Origin: Gammaproteobacteria bacterium
GTDB lineage: Bacteria; Pseudomonadota; Gammaproteobacteria; Steroidobacterales; Foliamicaceae
Length of the DNA: 64,000 bases
Assembly (NCBI GenBank): GCA_026708965.1
Contig: JAPOTY010000016.1
Span: 1 to 64,000, forward strand
Direction of reading: 5' to 3'
The notes beneath the pieces are model-generated. The model was not told where the DNA came from. It searched no databases and saw nothing but the letters and a program-made list of their open reading frames with translations. This document shows, in pieces, positions 39,216-48,645 of this stretch. A program made the translations under genes and the position numbers. Numbering within the stretch: position 1 is the stretch's first letter; every line of letters starts with the position of its first letter.

Positions 39216-40019
39216 TCACGGGTTCAGCAGCTTGCGGGTGTCAGGATGCCGGTCGTGCCAGATGGCGAAGCTCTCCGCGGCTTGCTCCACCAGCATGCCC
39301 CAGCCGTCATGCGTCGAACGCGCTCCTCCCCGGCGCGCCCAGGACATGAAGGCTTCGGCCGCTTTTCCGTAAGCCAGATCAATGCAATGCGCGCCTGCTG
39401 CCAAGGACCGGGGCAGCCTGGGGGGGTGGCCCGCCAGCCCTGCGGAGCTGGCATTGATGACCAGATCGGCCGGCGGCGGGGTTTCCGCCTCCGGATTGCC
39501 TGCTCTTATGGCGCCGAGCGGCGCGAAGCGGCGCGCCAGCTCCAGCGCGCGTTTCCTAGTGCGGTTGACGAGCGTGATCTTGGCAATGTTCGCTCCCATC
39601 AGCGCGGGAATAATGCCGCGAGCGGCACCTCCCGCTCCGATTATCAGTATCGATGCATTTTCCAGTTCAAGGCCGAGATTGACCCGCAGATGGCGAAGCA
39701 GTCCGGGGCCGTCCGTATTGTCGCCGTGAATGCGGCCGTTATCGCCGAAGCTTAAGGTATTGGCTGCCCCGGCTTGGCGGGCCCCGTCGCCGAGGGAATC
39801 GCTTAACGCCGCGGCTTCCTCCTTGAGCGGCACGGTGATATTGCAGCCGAGCCCGCCATCTTCGGCAAAGCGCCTCACCATGCTCGGCAGTGATCCTGGC
39901 TGAACATTGATACGCCGGTACTCCAGCGCAATGCTGAATTGCGCCGCAAAGCGGCGATGGATTTCCGGCGAACGGCTGTGTTCGATCGGATCTCCCATTA
40001 CGCAGTAGAGTGCCGCCAT
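39216..40019 (-). CDS. aroE: Shikimate dehydrogenase
   Basis: The 267-residue NADPH enzyme of aromatic amino-acid synthesis has a substrate site in GDPIEHSRSPEIH, the catalytic lysine in NITVPLKEEA, the NADP loop IGAGGAARG and cofactor-specificity segment VNRTRKRA. It is complete. It is divergent from the small EGSCG-repeat gene across a 210-base gap. Confidence 0.96.
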   Translation of the reverse strand: MAALYCVMGDPIEHSRSPEIHRRFAAQFSIALEYRRINVQPGSLPSMVRRFAEDGGLGCNITVPLKEEAAALSDSLGDGARQAGAANTLSFGDNGRIHGDNTDGPGLLRHLRVNLGLELENASILIIGAGGAARGIIPALMGANIAKITLVNRTRKRALELARRFAPLGAIRAGNPEAETPPPADLVINASSAGLAGHPPRLPRSLAAGAHCIDLAYGKAAEAFMSWARRGGARSTHDGWGMLVEQAAESFAIWHDRHPDTRKLLNP

Positions 40020-40229
40020 GATTCCTAGGTATGGTCCATGCCCGACGCTAGCGTACAGCAGGATTCCTTCCGGCAGCCTTCCGGCGGATCAGGCGGGCGC
40101 GAGGCAACCGTGTGCTAGACTTCGGCGGCGGGAGAGAAAAATTCCCGGCGAGGCTGATTGCGGCTTGTTCGCGATATTAGCCATAAACGCCCTCTGTGGA
40201 GGGGAACAGAAACAAACTGGAGGCATTTT

Positions 40230-40496
40230 ATGACCAGTCCTGAACGCAAACTTCTCGCTCTTGCCCTTAGCGCTGCCTTGGCGGCCGGCGCTGCCGGAAC
40301 CGCGGCTGCGGCCAGCGCCAGCACCTTTGATGCGGGCGCAGCGGCTCCGACAGTGCTCGACGGGCATGGCGACGACGACGAAGGCAGCTGCGGCGACGAC
40401 GACGGCGACGATGATGGCGACGACGACGAAGGCAGTTGCGGCGAAGGCAGTTGCGGCGAAGGCAGCTGCGGCGACGACGACGGCGACGAAAGCTAG
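40230..40496 (+). CDS. Secreted EGSCG-repeat small protein, HvfA/bufferin-like RiPP metallophore precursor
   Basis: This 88-residue protein has a clear signal peptide (1-29: charged start, long Ala/Leu stretch, AAASA cleavage region). Its tail contains four EGSCG motifs (residues 51-55, 67-71, 72-76, 77-81) separated by Asp/Gly runs. HvfA-type precursors carry repeated EGKCG motifs whose cysteines are converted by DUF692 (MNIO) enzymes into copper-binding groups; here Ser replaces Lys. A good GGAGG lies eight bases before the ATG, and a 12-bp hairpin follows the gene. No DUF692 or partner gene is adjacent, so any modifying enzyme must be elsewhere. Unmodified metal binding by Cys and Asp is the alternative. 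Confidence 0.68.
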   Translation: MTSPERKLLALALSAALAAGAAGTAAAASASTFDAGAAAPTVLDGHGDDDEGSCGDDDGDDDGDDDEGSCGEGSCGEGSCGDDDGDES

Positions 40497-40530
40497 ATCG
40501 CTGCTACCGCAGTAGCTTTCCATAGGGCGA

Positions 40531-40560
40531 CAGCCGGCGAATAATTCAATTCGCCGGCTG
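40531..40560 (+). terminator. Hairpin terminator after the EGSCG-repeat gene
   Basis: Arms CAGCCGGCGAAT (40531-40542) and ATTCGCCGGCTG (40549-40560) pair perfectly over 12 bp around a six-base loop, followed by a weak T-run (TTTCGTCC). It lies 35 bases past the stop. Confidence 0.7.
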
Positions 40561-40713
40561 TTTCGTCCCTGTCCGGCTCGTAAAAACCTGCAACCTTCCA
40601 AGCTTGGGCCGGATTATTTGAGGGTTGCCATTTTTGCGCGTTTTTCTCGCGCCCCAAAGCTTGGTTTCCGCAAACATTGCCTCAGCCGGGTCGTTCCGCC
40701 GCAGGGGCCTTGA

Positions 40714-41319
40714 ATGACGAGCCGATGTCCTTGGTCGCTCGGGGTAAGCGCCGCTTATCAGGCCTACCACGATCAAGAGTGGAGTGTTCCGGCGCTCGAC
40801 GACTCCATTCATTTCGAGTTTCTGATCCTTGAATCCGCCCAGGCGGGCTTGTCGTGGCGGACCGTGCTGCACAAGCGCGACGGTTATCGAAGAGGCTTCG
40901 CCGGTTTTGATCCGCAGCTTGTGGCCCGCTACGGAGAAAAGGAAATCGAGGCCTTGGCCTGCGATTCGGGCATCATCCGCAATCGCCTGAAAATCCGCGC
41001 CGCGGTGGGCAACGCTGCGGCTTTCCTGCGGGTAGCGGAAGAGTACGGGTCGTTCACCCGTTATATCTGGCAGTTCGTGGACGGCGCGCCGATTGTCAAC
41101 AGATGGGACAGGCAGGATCAGGTTCCCGCTACCTCGCCGGAATCGGATCGCCTGTCATCTGATCTCAAGGCCCGCGGCTTCAAGTTTGTGGGCTCCACCA
41201 TCATGTATTCCCATATGCAGGCCTGCGGACTGATTAACGATCACTTGGTGAATTGTTACCGGCACGCGGAATGCCGCGAGATCTGGCGCCGCATCAAACA
41301 CCGGCTTCCCATGCGCTGA
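40714..41319 (+). CDS. tag: DNA-3-methyladenine glycosylase I
   Basis: This 201-residue base-excision repair enzyme removes 3-methyladenine. RCPW near the N-terminus, YHDQEW, and the C-terminal NCYRHAEC supply the Cys/His zinc set (about C5, H19, H177, C182). FEFLILESAQAGLSW is the glycosylase signature. It is complete and stands alone, convergent with tsaC five bases away. Confidence 0.95.
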   Translation: MTSRCPWSLGVSAAYQAYHDQEWSVPALDDSIHFEFLILESAQAGLSWRTVLHKRDGYRRGFAGFDPQLVARYGEKEIEALACDSGIIRNRLKIRAAVGNAAAFLRVAEEYGSFTRYIWQFVDGAPIVNRWDRQDQVPATSPESDRLSSDLKARGFKFVGSTIMYSHMQACGLINDHLVNCYRHAECREIWRRIKHRLPMR

Positions 41320-41323
41320 CCGA

Positions 41324-41914
41324 TTATCCGGGCCGAAGAATTGCGCCGCTCACGGCGTCACGGATTTCGGTGGGCCTGTTCAGGGGGCCGCACTCCCCTT
41401 CCAGTATCCAGTCCACCCGGTTGCCGAAATAATTCCGCGCCGCCTTCGCGGTGCGCGCCGGCGGCATGCCGTGCGGATTGCAGCTGGTCGAGACCAAGGG
41501 CGAATCCGCGGCTTGGCATAGGGCGCAAGCCAGCGGATGCGAACTGCGGCGCACAGCGATGGTTTCACGCGCGCCGGTGATCCAGTCCGGCGCATCGGGA
41601 GCGGCGCCAACGATCCAAGTTACGCCGCGGCCTTGAAGCAGTTCGCGGCTTTTTGGCAACGCCGACAGCTCCTCCGCCCAGCCGTTGAATTGCGCCCATT
41701 CCGCCGCGATCAGAATCACGCCCAGCGACCGTTCCCGCCCCTTGAGAGCAAGAATGCGTTCAACCGCGCGCTCGTTGCTCGGCAGGCAGCCGAGGCCGTA
41801 CACCGATTCGTTGGGGTAGGCGATCACCCCGCCGTCGCGCAGGATGGCTGCGCCTCGCGCAACGCGGGCGTCAGGATTTGCCGGACCGTCTCCGGGCGCG
41901 CTTCGCAGGGGCAT
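41324..41914 (-). CDS. tsaC: Threonylcarbamoyl-AMP synthase TsaC
   Basis: The 196-residue Sua5/YciO/YrdC domain makes threonylcarbamoyl-AMP for t6A37 of tRNA. It keeps the GGVIAYPNESVYGLGC start block, the ALKGRERS basic motif and STSCNPHG. It has no Sua5 C-terminal domain, so it is the TsaC form. Its start lies 44 bases inside the 3' end of topA, suggesting tight coupling. Confidence 0.92.
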   Translation of the reverse strand: MPLRSAPGDGPANPDARVARGAAILRDGGVIAYPNESVYGLGCLPSNERAVERILALKGRERSLGVILIAAEWAQFNGWAEELSALPKSRELLQGRGVTWIVGAAPDAPDWITGARETIAVRRSSHPLACALCQAADSPLVSTSCNPHGMPPARTAKAARNYFGNRVDWILEGECGPLNRPTEIRDAVSGAILRPG

Positions 41915-44621
41915 TCTTCAACAGTTCACGGCATTGCTCAAGATTGAGGCCGGTCGGATTCTGGCCACGCGGAACCGAGGCATTGCGCTGGCCGTCGGTC
42001 ACGTACGGCCCGTAGCGGCCGCTCAGCACTTGGATCGATTCACCATCGAATTCCTTGATCGGAGGCCGCTGCGTGCGTGGTGCCGGCTTCACGTCCAGCG
42101 CCTCATCAAGCGTGACGGTGAACACCGACAAGGACTCGGGCAGCCGCAGGTAGCGGGGCCGTGCTTTTCCGCCGCGCTCTCCAATCTGCACGTAGGGGCC
42201 CTTGACTCCGCAGCCGGCGAATACCGGACGGCCATCGGGATGCTGTCCCAGCTTGCGCGGCAGGCGCAGCAGCGCCACGGCTTCGTCCAAGCTCACGGAA
42301 TAGGGGGAAATATCCGGCGGCAGCGAAGCATATTTGGGCTTGTCCTCGCCGCGTTCGCCGAGCTGCGCGAAAGGCCCGAAGCGCCCGCGCCCCGCAAAAA
42401 CCGGCTGGCCGGTCTCCGGGTGCGTTCCCAGCGTTCGCGGCAGGGACAGCAGCTTGAGGGCTTGTTCCAAGGTCACGGTTGATTCGTGGAGATTGTCCGC
42501 GAGCGACGCATAGCGGGGCTTGTTTTCGCCGTCGCGCTCCCCCAGTTGCACGAACGGGCCATGCCGGCCGTGTCCAGCGTAAACAGGCTTTCCGCTCTCG
42601 GGATCCTCGCCCAGGTGCCTGGGGCCCTTCAGCAATTCCACGGCCTGCTCCAGCGTCACATCCTCGTATTTCAATCCCTCGCGCAGGTTGGCAACCCGCG
42701 GGCGATGGTCCTCGGTGCGTTCGCCGAGCTGCACGAAATAGCCGTAAGGCCCGAGCCGCGCATATACGGACTCGCCCGTTTCCGGGTGCTTGCCAAGCAG
42801 CCGCTTGGGACGCTCGTCGGCGCCCTTGAGTGTGCGCTTCTTATCGGCTAGCTGCTGCGAATAGTGGTCCCAGAATTCATCCATCAGCGGAATCCAGCGC
42901 TTCTCTCCGTTGGCGACGGCATCCAGCGCTTCCTCCATGCCCGCGGTGAAGTCGTAATCCACGTAGTCGCTGAAATGGCGGCTCAGAAAATCCGCCACCA
43001 GGGTACCTTTCTGGGTGGGCACGAAGGACCGCTTTTCCATCACGGCATACTCGCGATCGCGCAGTTTCCTAAGCGTTTCGGCATAAGTGGAAGGACGCCC
43101 GATGCCATGATCTTCCAGGGCCTTGACTAGGCTCGCCTCGTTGTAGCGCGGCGGCGGTTCGGTGAAATGCTGCTCCGACTCAAGCTTCTTCACGGCCAGC
43201 GTATCGCCTTTGGCCAGCGCCGGAAGCACTTTGTCCCTGCTGTCCGCCGAGCGCGCAAGAACCTTGAGAAAGCCCGGATGCGCGAGCGTGTTTCCGGTGG
43301 CCCGAAAACGTCCTGCCGCCGGTTCGGACGACTCCTCCGCGGCGTTTTCGCCCGGAACCAGGTGGGCGGAGACCCGGTCGAACAAGGCGTCGCTCATCTG
43401 GCTGGCCACAGCGCGCCGCCAGATGAGGTCGTAGAGCCTGAACTGGTCGGCATCGAGGCGATTCTTGAGCGCGTCCGGCGGCCGCTCCATGCTGGTGGGC
43501 CTGATCGCTTCGTGCGCCTCTTGGGCGTTGCGCGTGCGGGTGCGGTAGCGGCGCGGGGTTTTTGGCAGGAACTCGGAACCCAGGCTGCTGCCGATGTAAT
43601 CGCGGATCTCACGGATTGCTTCCGCGGCCAACTGCACCGAATCGGTTCGCATATAGGTGATGAGTCCCACCGCGCCGGCGCCGGTGTCAATGCCCTCGTA
43701 GAGGCCCTGCGCCACGCGCATGGTCCGTTGCGCCTGCATCCCCAGTTGCCTCGAGGCCGACTGCTGCAGTGTCGAGGTCGTGAACGGCGGCGGCGGGCTG
43801 CGTTTGGCGCGGGTTTCGTTAACCTCCTGAACCGTGAGGCGGCCGTCGCCGTCGGCCGCCGCGCCCTCTCGCATGGCTTTCAGCAGCGCGTTGCGCGCCT
43901 GCTCCGTTTCGGCTCCGCTCCCGAGCGAGAATTTCGTTAGCTTCTTGCCGCCCAGTTCCACCAGCGCCGCCTCGAAATCCTCGCCGGACTTTTGCAGGAT
44001 TGCGGTGAGGGTCCAGTACTCGCGAGGCTTGAATTGCCCGATTTCCTTTTCGCGTTCCACGATCAGCTTCAGCGCGGGGCTTTGCACCCTTCCGGCCGAG
44101 AGCCCGCGGGTAATGATTCGTGAGAGCAGAGGCGAAAGCGTGAATCCCAGCAGCCGGTCCATGCAGCGGCGCGCCTTTTGCGCCTCCACTAGCGGCATGG
44201 CGAGGTCGCGCGGCGCCTGCACCGCTTCGGTGACCGCCTGGCGGGTGATCTGATTGAATGCCACGCGGTGCACCTGCTTGCCCTTGAGAGCGCCCTGACC
44301 GTCGAGAAGCTCCAGCAGATGCCAAGCGATGGCTTCGCCTTCGCGGTCCGGGTCGGTGGCCAAGTACAGGGCGGGCATTTTCGCCAATGCCGAACGGATC
44401 CGCTGCACTGCGGTCCGGGAACTTTCCACCGGCGCGAACTCCATTTCGAAGCCGTTGCGGGTATCGATGGAAAGGCCGCCGTGCTTGAGGTCGCGCACAT
44501 GGCCGTTGCAAGCCAGAACGCGGTAACCCTTGCCTAGGTAGCGTTCCAAGGTGCGCGCCTTGGCGGGAGACTCCACCACAATGAGGCCTCCCGCAGCAGT
44601 ATCGGTTGCGCCAGCCGTCAT
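41871..44621 (-). CDS. topA: DNA topoisomerase I
   Basis: This 916-residue type IA topoisomerase relaxes negative supercoils. The Toprim domain at the N-terminus has VESPAKARTLERYL and DPDREGEA; the catalytic tyrosine lies in GLITYMRTDS near 325; PSTYAETLRKLRDREY follows. The C-terminus consists of four or five repeats of the type LG.HPETG.PV...GRFGPF.QLGER instead of the Cys4 zinc fingers of the E. coli enzyme. No CxxC pairs are present there. It overlaps tsaC by 44 bases. Confidence 0.96.
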   Translation of the reverse strand: MTAGATDTAAGGLIVVESPAKARTLERYLGKGYRVLACNGHVRDLKHGGLSIDTRNGFEMEFAPVESSRTAVQRIRSALAKMPALYLATDPDREGEAIAWHLLELLDGQGALKGKQVHRVAFNQITRQAVTEAVQAPRDLAMPLVEAQKARRCMDRLLGFTLSPLLSRIITRGLSAGRVQSPALKLIVEREKEIGQFKPREYWTLTAILQKSGEDFEAALVELGGKKLTKFSLGSGAETEQARNALLKAMREGAAADGDGRLTVQEVNETRAKRSPPPPFTTSTLQQSASRQLGMQAQRTMRVAQGLYEGIDTGAGAVGLITYMRTDSVQLAAEAIREIRDYIGSSLGSEFLPKTPRRYRTRTRNAQEAHEAIRPTSMERPPDALKNRLDADQFRLYDLIWRRAVASQMSDALFDRVSAHLVPGENAAEESSEPAAGRFRATGNTLAHPGFLKVLARSADSRDKVLPALAKGDTLAVKKLESEQHFTEPPPRYNEASLVKALEDHGIGRPSTYAETLRKLRDREYAVMEKRSFVPTQKGTLVADFLSRHFSDYVDYDFTAGMEEALDAVANGEKRWIPLMDEFWDHYSQQLADKKRTLKGADERPKRLLGKHPETGESVYARLGPYGYFVQLGERTEDHRPRVANLREGLKYEDVTLEQAVELLKGPRHLGEDPESGKPVYAGHGRHGPFVQLGERDGENKPRYASLADNLHESTVTLEQALKLLSLPRTLGTHPETGQPVFAGRGRFGPFAQLGERGEDKPKYASLPPDISPYSVSLDEAVALLRLPRKLGQHPDGRPVFAGCGVKGPYVQIGERGGKARPRYLRLPESLSVFTVTLDEALDVKPAPRTQRPPIKEFDGESIQVLSGRYGPYVTDGQRNASVPRGQNPTGLNLEQCRELLKNAPAKRARRRSGKS

Positions 44622-44725
44622 TGCTGATCTGCCTCTATTATGAAATGCATCGCTAGGGAAATCATTTTGCCTTGCTCTGGGTGGCCTCTGCTTCGGTCAA
44701 GAGCAAGCGCGCATCCTAGCACCGA

Positions 44726-45811
44726 TTAACGGCTGAATTGAAAGCGGCCGTCGGGCAGCGAGGCAATGCGGCCCTGAATCTCCAGCCGAGCAAGCTCGGC
44801 GGCCACTTCGGCGGCGCCGAGGCCGGTTTGCTTGACCAGATCGTCAACGCTTTGGGGCTTTTGATGCAGAAGGCCGCCGAAAAGCGGCAGCTCCTCAGGC
44901 TCCGGGGGGCCCGGTTCCCGCCGGCTGCTGGCGCTTCCGACACCTTGCAGCAACGGCAGCAATTCCACCAGCACATCCTCGGGGTTCTCCACCAGCTTGG
45001 CCCCGTTGCGGATCAGGGCGTGGCATCCCCTCGAAGCAGGGCTGTAGATTGAGCCGGGCACCGCAAATACTTCGCGTCCTTCATCAGCCGCCGCGCGGGC
45101 CGTAATCCTGGCGCCGGACCGTTTGGCGGCCTCCACGACCAGCACGCCTGCCGATATGCCGCTGATGATGCGGTTGCGGCGCGGGAACATCCATTGCTTC
45201 AGTGCGGTTCCCGGCGGATTTTCCGATATCAGCAGGCCCTGGGCGGCGATGCGCCGCGCCAGTTTCGCGTGCCGCCGCGGATAGACCCGGTCCAGGCCTT
45301 GAGCGCACACGCCCAAGGTGCGTCCGCCGCAGTCCAGCGCGCCTTCGTGGGCGGCCGCATCGATTCCTTCGGCCAGGCCGCTGGCGATGCAAAGGCCGCG
45401 GCGGCTCAGTGCGCGCGCGAAGTCGCCGGCAGTGGAGCGGCCCAGGGGGGTGGCCGAGCGGCTGCCCACGATTGCGATCTGCGCGTGCCCGAGCGTGTCC
45501 AACTGCCCGAGTGCGAAGAGAACGGTTGGCGGATCGTGGATTTCCCTGAGCAGGGCCGGGTAAAGGGGATGGCTGATCGGAACCAGATGCGCGTCCTCGC
45601 CTGCAAGCCACTGCATGCAACGGCGTATCAGCGCCATGTTGGGCCGCGCCAGCGCCGCCAGCGCTTCCGGGCCTAGGCCTGCCGCGCGCAATTCGCCGGA
45701 CGGGGCATCCGCCACAGCGGCAGCGCTGCCATAGCGCCGCAGCAGTTCCCGGCGCTGGTGCGAGGGCACGCCGGGGCATAGGTGAAGGGCGATCCACGGT
45801 TCTGCTTCCAT
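44726..45811 (-). CDS. dprA: DNA processing protein DprA
   Basis: DprA (361 residues) loads RecA on incoming single-stranded DNA during transformation. The Rossmann core shows IVGSRSATPLGR, GLAEGIDAAAHEGAL and RNRIISGISAGVLVVEA; a C-terminal winged helix (VDDLVKQTGLGAAEVAAELA) completes the protein. It lies upstream of topA on the same strand and is divergent from def, the common gammaproteobacterial order, though the usual LysM and smg genes are absent. Confidence 0.95.
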   Translation of the reverse strand: MEAEPWIALHLCPGVPSHQRRELLRRYGSAAAVADAPSGELRAAGLGPEALAALARPNMALIRRCMQWLAGEDAHLVPISHPLYPALLREIHDPPTVLFALGQLDTLGHAQIAIVGSRSATPLGRSTAGDFARALSRRGLCIASGLAEGIDAAAHEGALDCGGRTLGVCAQGLDRVYPRRHAKLARRIAAQGLLISENPPGTALKQWMFPRRNRIISGISAGVLVVEAAKRSGARITARAAADEGREVFAVPGSIYSPASRGCHALIRNGAKLVENPEDVLVELLPLLQGVGSASSRREPGPPEPEELPLFGGLLHQKPQSVDDLVKQTGLGAAEVAAELARLEIQGRIASLPDGRFQFSR

Positions 45812-45876
45812 GCCGGGAATTCCTTGGGACGATTATGGGAAAATACCACAACCGGCGCGCCACGCATACCGTATTA

Positions 45877-46377
45877 ATGGCCGAACTCACCGTTCTCAAA
45901 TTTCCCGACCGTCGGCTGCGGCTGAAGGCCCAGCCGGTGGCGGCGGCCGGCGAGCGCTTGCGGCGCCTTGCCGACGATATGCTCGAAACCATGTATGCGG
46001 CCGGAGGCGTTGGGCTGGCGGCCACCCAGGTGAACGTTCAGCAGCGGCTGCTGGTTATGGATGTCTCGCCGGAGCGCGAGTCGCCCCAGCGCCTCGTCAA
46101 CCCCGAGATCGTCGATGTGGAGGGCGAAGTGGTGAGCGAGGAGGGCTGCCTTTCGGTGCCGGAATTCACTGCGGAAATCTCCCGGGCGGAGCGGGTGACG
46201 GTGCGCGCCCGCACCGTCGATATGGAACCCGTGGAATTGGAGCTTGAGGGTTTGGCAGCGATCTGCGTTCAGCACGAGATCGATCATCTCGACGGCAAGC
46301 TGTTTATCGATTACCTCTCGCCGTTGAAGCGCCGGATGCTGCGCAAGCGCCTTGAGAAAACCGCCCGCGCAGGCTAG
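45877..46377 (+). CDS. def: Peptide deformylase
   Basis: The 166-residue metalloenzyme removes formyl from nascent proteins. The three motifs are present: GVGLAATQVN, EEGCLSVP with the metal Cys, and QHEIDHLDG with two metal His and the catalytic Glu. The start at 45877 (MAELTVLKFPD) is the family start; an ATG 14 codons earlier is less likely. Its 3' end overlaps fmt by 26 bases. Confidence 0.95.
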   Translation: MAELTVLKFPDRRLRLKAQPVAAAGERLRRLADDMLETMYAAGGVGLAATQVNVQQRLLVMDVSPERESPQRLVNPEIVDVEGEVVSEEGCLSVPEFTAEISRAERVTVRARTVDMEPVELELEGLAAICVQHEIDHLDGKLFIDYLSPLKRRMLRKRLEKTARAG

Positions 46378-47296
46378 GATTCTTTTTGCGGGGACTCCCG
46401 GCTTTGCTTTGGAAGCCCTGCGCGGCCTGCACGGCGCGGGCTACGGGGTTGCGGGCGTGATTACGCAGCCGGACCGCGCTTCCGGACGCGGTCGCAGCAT
46501 GAAGGTCTCGGCGGTCGCGCGGTGGGCGCGCCAAGCGGGCCTGAATCTGATCCAGCCCCTGCATTGGCAGGACGATGGCCTAATTCGGTCCTTGCGCGCC
46601 AGCGGCGCGGATCTGATGGTGGTGGCCGCCTATGGCGCTATTCTTCCGCCTTCCGCGCTTGAGGCCTGCCGTCTCGGCGCGATCAATATCCATGCTTCCC
46701 TGTTGCCTCGCTGGCGCGGCGCATCGCCCGTTGCGGCGGCGATCCGGGCTGGCGACCAACGAACCGGGGTGACGCTGATGCAAATGGAGGCGGGCCTGGA
46801 TACAGGGCCGCTGCTGGCCAGAAGCGAGGCAAATATCGGCCCGCAGGAAACCGCCGGCGAACTGGAAGATCGCCTGGCGCGCATGGGATCGGAGCTGCTG
46901 CTTGAGCATCTTCCGGCAATCCTTGGCGGCCAGCTTCGCCCTGCGCCACAGCAAACGGAGCGGTCCACCTACGCGCCCCGGATGACCAAGGCCCAGGGGC
47001 GGATCGACTGGTCTGCGACGGCCGGGGAACTGGCTCGCCATGTTCGCGCCTACGACCCCTGGCCCGTTGCCCATGCGCTCTGGCAGGGCCAGGCCATTCG
47101 TTTCTGGGGGGCTTGCGCCCTCGAGGACCGCGGCGCCGAGCCTGGCCGTGTGGTGAGCGTTGGGCGCGATGGCCTGCATGTGGGAACCGGCGAAGGCGTA
47201 TTGCGGCTTCGGGAGGTTCAGTTGCCGGGCCGGCGGCGGATGCCGGCGGCGGATGCGGCGCGCGGCGCGCCTCTGGCTGGATCGCTGCTCAGGTGA
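46352..47296 (+). CDS. fmt: Methionyl-tRNA formyltransferase
   Basis: The 314-residue enzyme formylates initiator Met-tRNA. ILFAGTPGFALEAL begins the formyl-THF domain, INIHASLLPRWRGASPV is the catalytic Asn/His block, and the C-terminal OB domain binds tRNA. The nominal start is TTG at 46352, inside def; no better start fits because residue 9 already begins the conserved strand. Its stop overlaps the rsmB start in GTGA. Confidence 0.94.
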   Translation: MRKPPAQARILFAGTPGFALEALRGLHGAGYGVAGVITQPDRASGRGRSMKVSAVARWARQAGLNLIQPLHWQDDGLIRSLRASGADLMVVAAYGAILPPSALEACRLGAINIHASLLPRWRGASPVAAAIRAGDQRTGVTLMQMEAGLDTGPLLARSEANIGPQETAGELEDRLARMGSELLLEHLPAILGGQLRPAPQQTERSTYAPRMTKAQGRIDWSATAGELARHVRAYDPWPVAHALWQGQAIRFWGACALEDRGAEPGRVVSVGRDGLHVGTGEGVLRLREVQLPGRRRMPAADAARGAPLAGSLLR

Positions 47297-48645
47297 GCGG
47301 CGCCGGTTCCCGGCGGGTCAGCGCGCTGGCTGTATGCGCGGTGCTGCAGGGGCGCAGTTACGCTAGGGCGCTGAATGATGCGGGCCACGCCCGGCTTTCC
47401 CGGGAGCGGCAGGCGCTGGCCTCGGAGCTGGCCCAGGGAGCGCTGCGCTGGCAGCACCGGCATAGGGAAATCTTGCGCCGCCTTATGGATCGTCCCCGGC
47501 CGGCTAGCAGGCTCGACGCCCTGCTTTCCGTGGGGCTGTTCCAGCTGAGTCGCACCCGGATCCCCGCCCACGCGGCGGTGCACGCCTGCGTGGCTGCGGC
47601 CAAGGAGCTGCTTTCCCCCGCTGCGGCGCGGCTGGTCAATGCAGTCCTGCGGCGCTATCTGCGCGAGCGTTCGCAGCTTGAAGCGACGGCGGACCGCCGG
47701 CTTGAGGGCCGGTTCTCGCATCCGGGCTGGATGATCCGGCGTTTCCAGGCTGGCTGGCCCGGTCATTGGGAGAGCATCCTGCGCGCCGGGAACCGCAAGC
47801 CGCCGCTGTGGCTGCGGGTGAATCGCGCCAAACTCGGCCGCCATGCTTACCGGATGAGCCTGCTAAACGCCACGGCATGGAGTTGCGGGCTGCCGCAGGG
47901 CCTGCCCGACGGGCTCAGGGTCGATCCGCCAATGCCGGTTTCACGGCTTCCCGGTTTTTCGGATGGCCTGGTCTCGGTGCAGGATGCGGGCGCGCAGTTG
48001 GCCGTGCCTTTTCTTGGAGCGCGGTCGGGCATGCGGGTTCTGGATGCCTGCGCGGCCCCCGGCGGCAAGACGGCGCAGTTGCTCGAGACCTGTCCGGGAA
48101 TGATGGAACTGGTGGCGCTGGATTCGGATGCCGGGCGTCTCGACCGGCTTAAGGAGAATCTCGACCGTCTCGGACTTGAGGCCAACGTTTGCCTAGGTGA
48201 CGCCTTGCGCCCGCGCGAGTGGTGGGACGGCCGGCCTTTCGACCGCATTCTGCTTGATGCGCCCTGCTCGGCAACCGGCGTGATCAGGCGTCATCCGGAC
48301 ATCAAGCATTTGCGCCGCGCCCAAGATATTCCGCGTTTCGCCCGGCTGCAGTCGCGCCTTCTGGGAAGCCTCTGGCCGCTGCTCAAGCCTGGCGGTCGGT
48401 TGCTATACAGCGTTTGCTCTGTGCTGCCGGATGAAACCGTCCGCGTCATCGAGAGCTTTTTGAGAGAAAATGTAGCGCTGGCGCGCGAAGTGAGGAGATC
48501 GGACCGAGTGAGTATCTCGGACCGATTATCCGGGGCATGGGCGCTGCCATTATCGAGCCACGGCTACCAGGTGCTTCCGGGTAGCCGTTGCGCGGACGGA
48601 CATTTCAATGCGCTATTGGAGAAAACTGCCGAAACTCAAGCCTGA
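47293..48645 (+). CDS. rsmB: 16S rRNA m5C967 methyltransferase RsmB
   Basis: This 450-residue protein starts with a NusB-like RNA-binding domain (SALAVCAVLQGRSYARAL to about 130) followed by a SAM methyltransferase: LDACAAPGGKTAQLLE, catalytic LLDAPCSATGVIRRHPDIK and SVCSVLPDE. I use GTG 47293, which overlaps the fmt stop and gives the family start. It closes a def-fmt-rsmB run and overlaps the next gene by 38 bases. Confidence 0.94.
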   Translation: MSGAGSRRVSALAVCAVLQGRSYARALNDAGHARLSRERQALASELAQGALRWQHRHREILRRLMDRPRPASRLDALLSVGLFQLSRTRIPAHAAVHACVAAAKELLSPAAARLVNAVLRRYLRERSQLEATADRRLEGRFSHPGWMIRRFQAGWPGHWESILRAGNRKPPLWLRVNRAKLGRHAYRMSLLNATAWSCGLPQGLPDGLRVDPPMPVSRLPGFSDGLVSVQDAGAQLAVPFLGARSGMRVLDACAAPGGKTAQLLETCPGMMELVALDSDAGRLDRLKENLDRLGLEANVCLGDALRPREWWDGRPFDRILLDAPCSATGVIRRHPDIKHLRRAQDIPRFARLQSRLLGSLWPLLKPGGRLLYSVCSVLPDETVRVIESFLRENVALAREVRRSDRVSISDRLSGAWALPLSSHGYQVLPGSRCADGHFNALLEKTAETQA

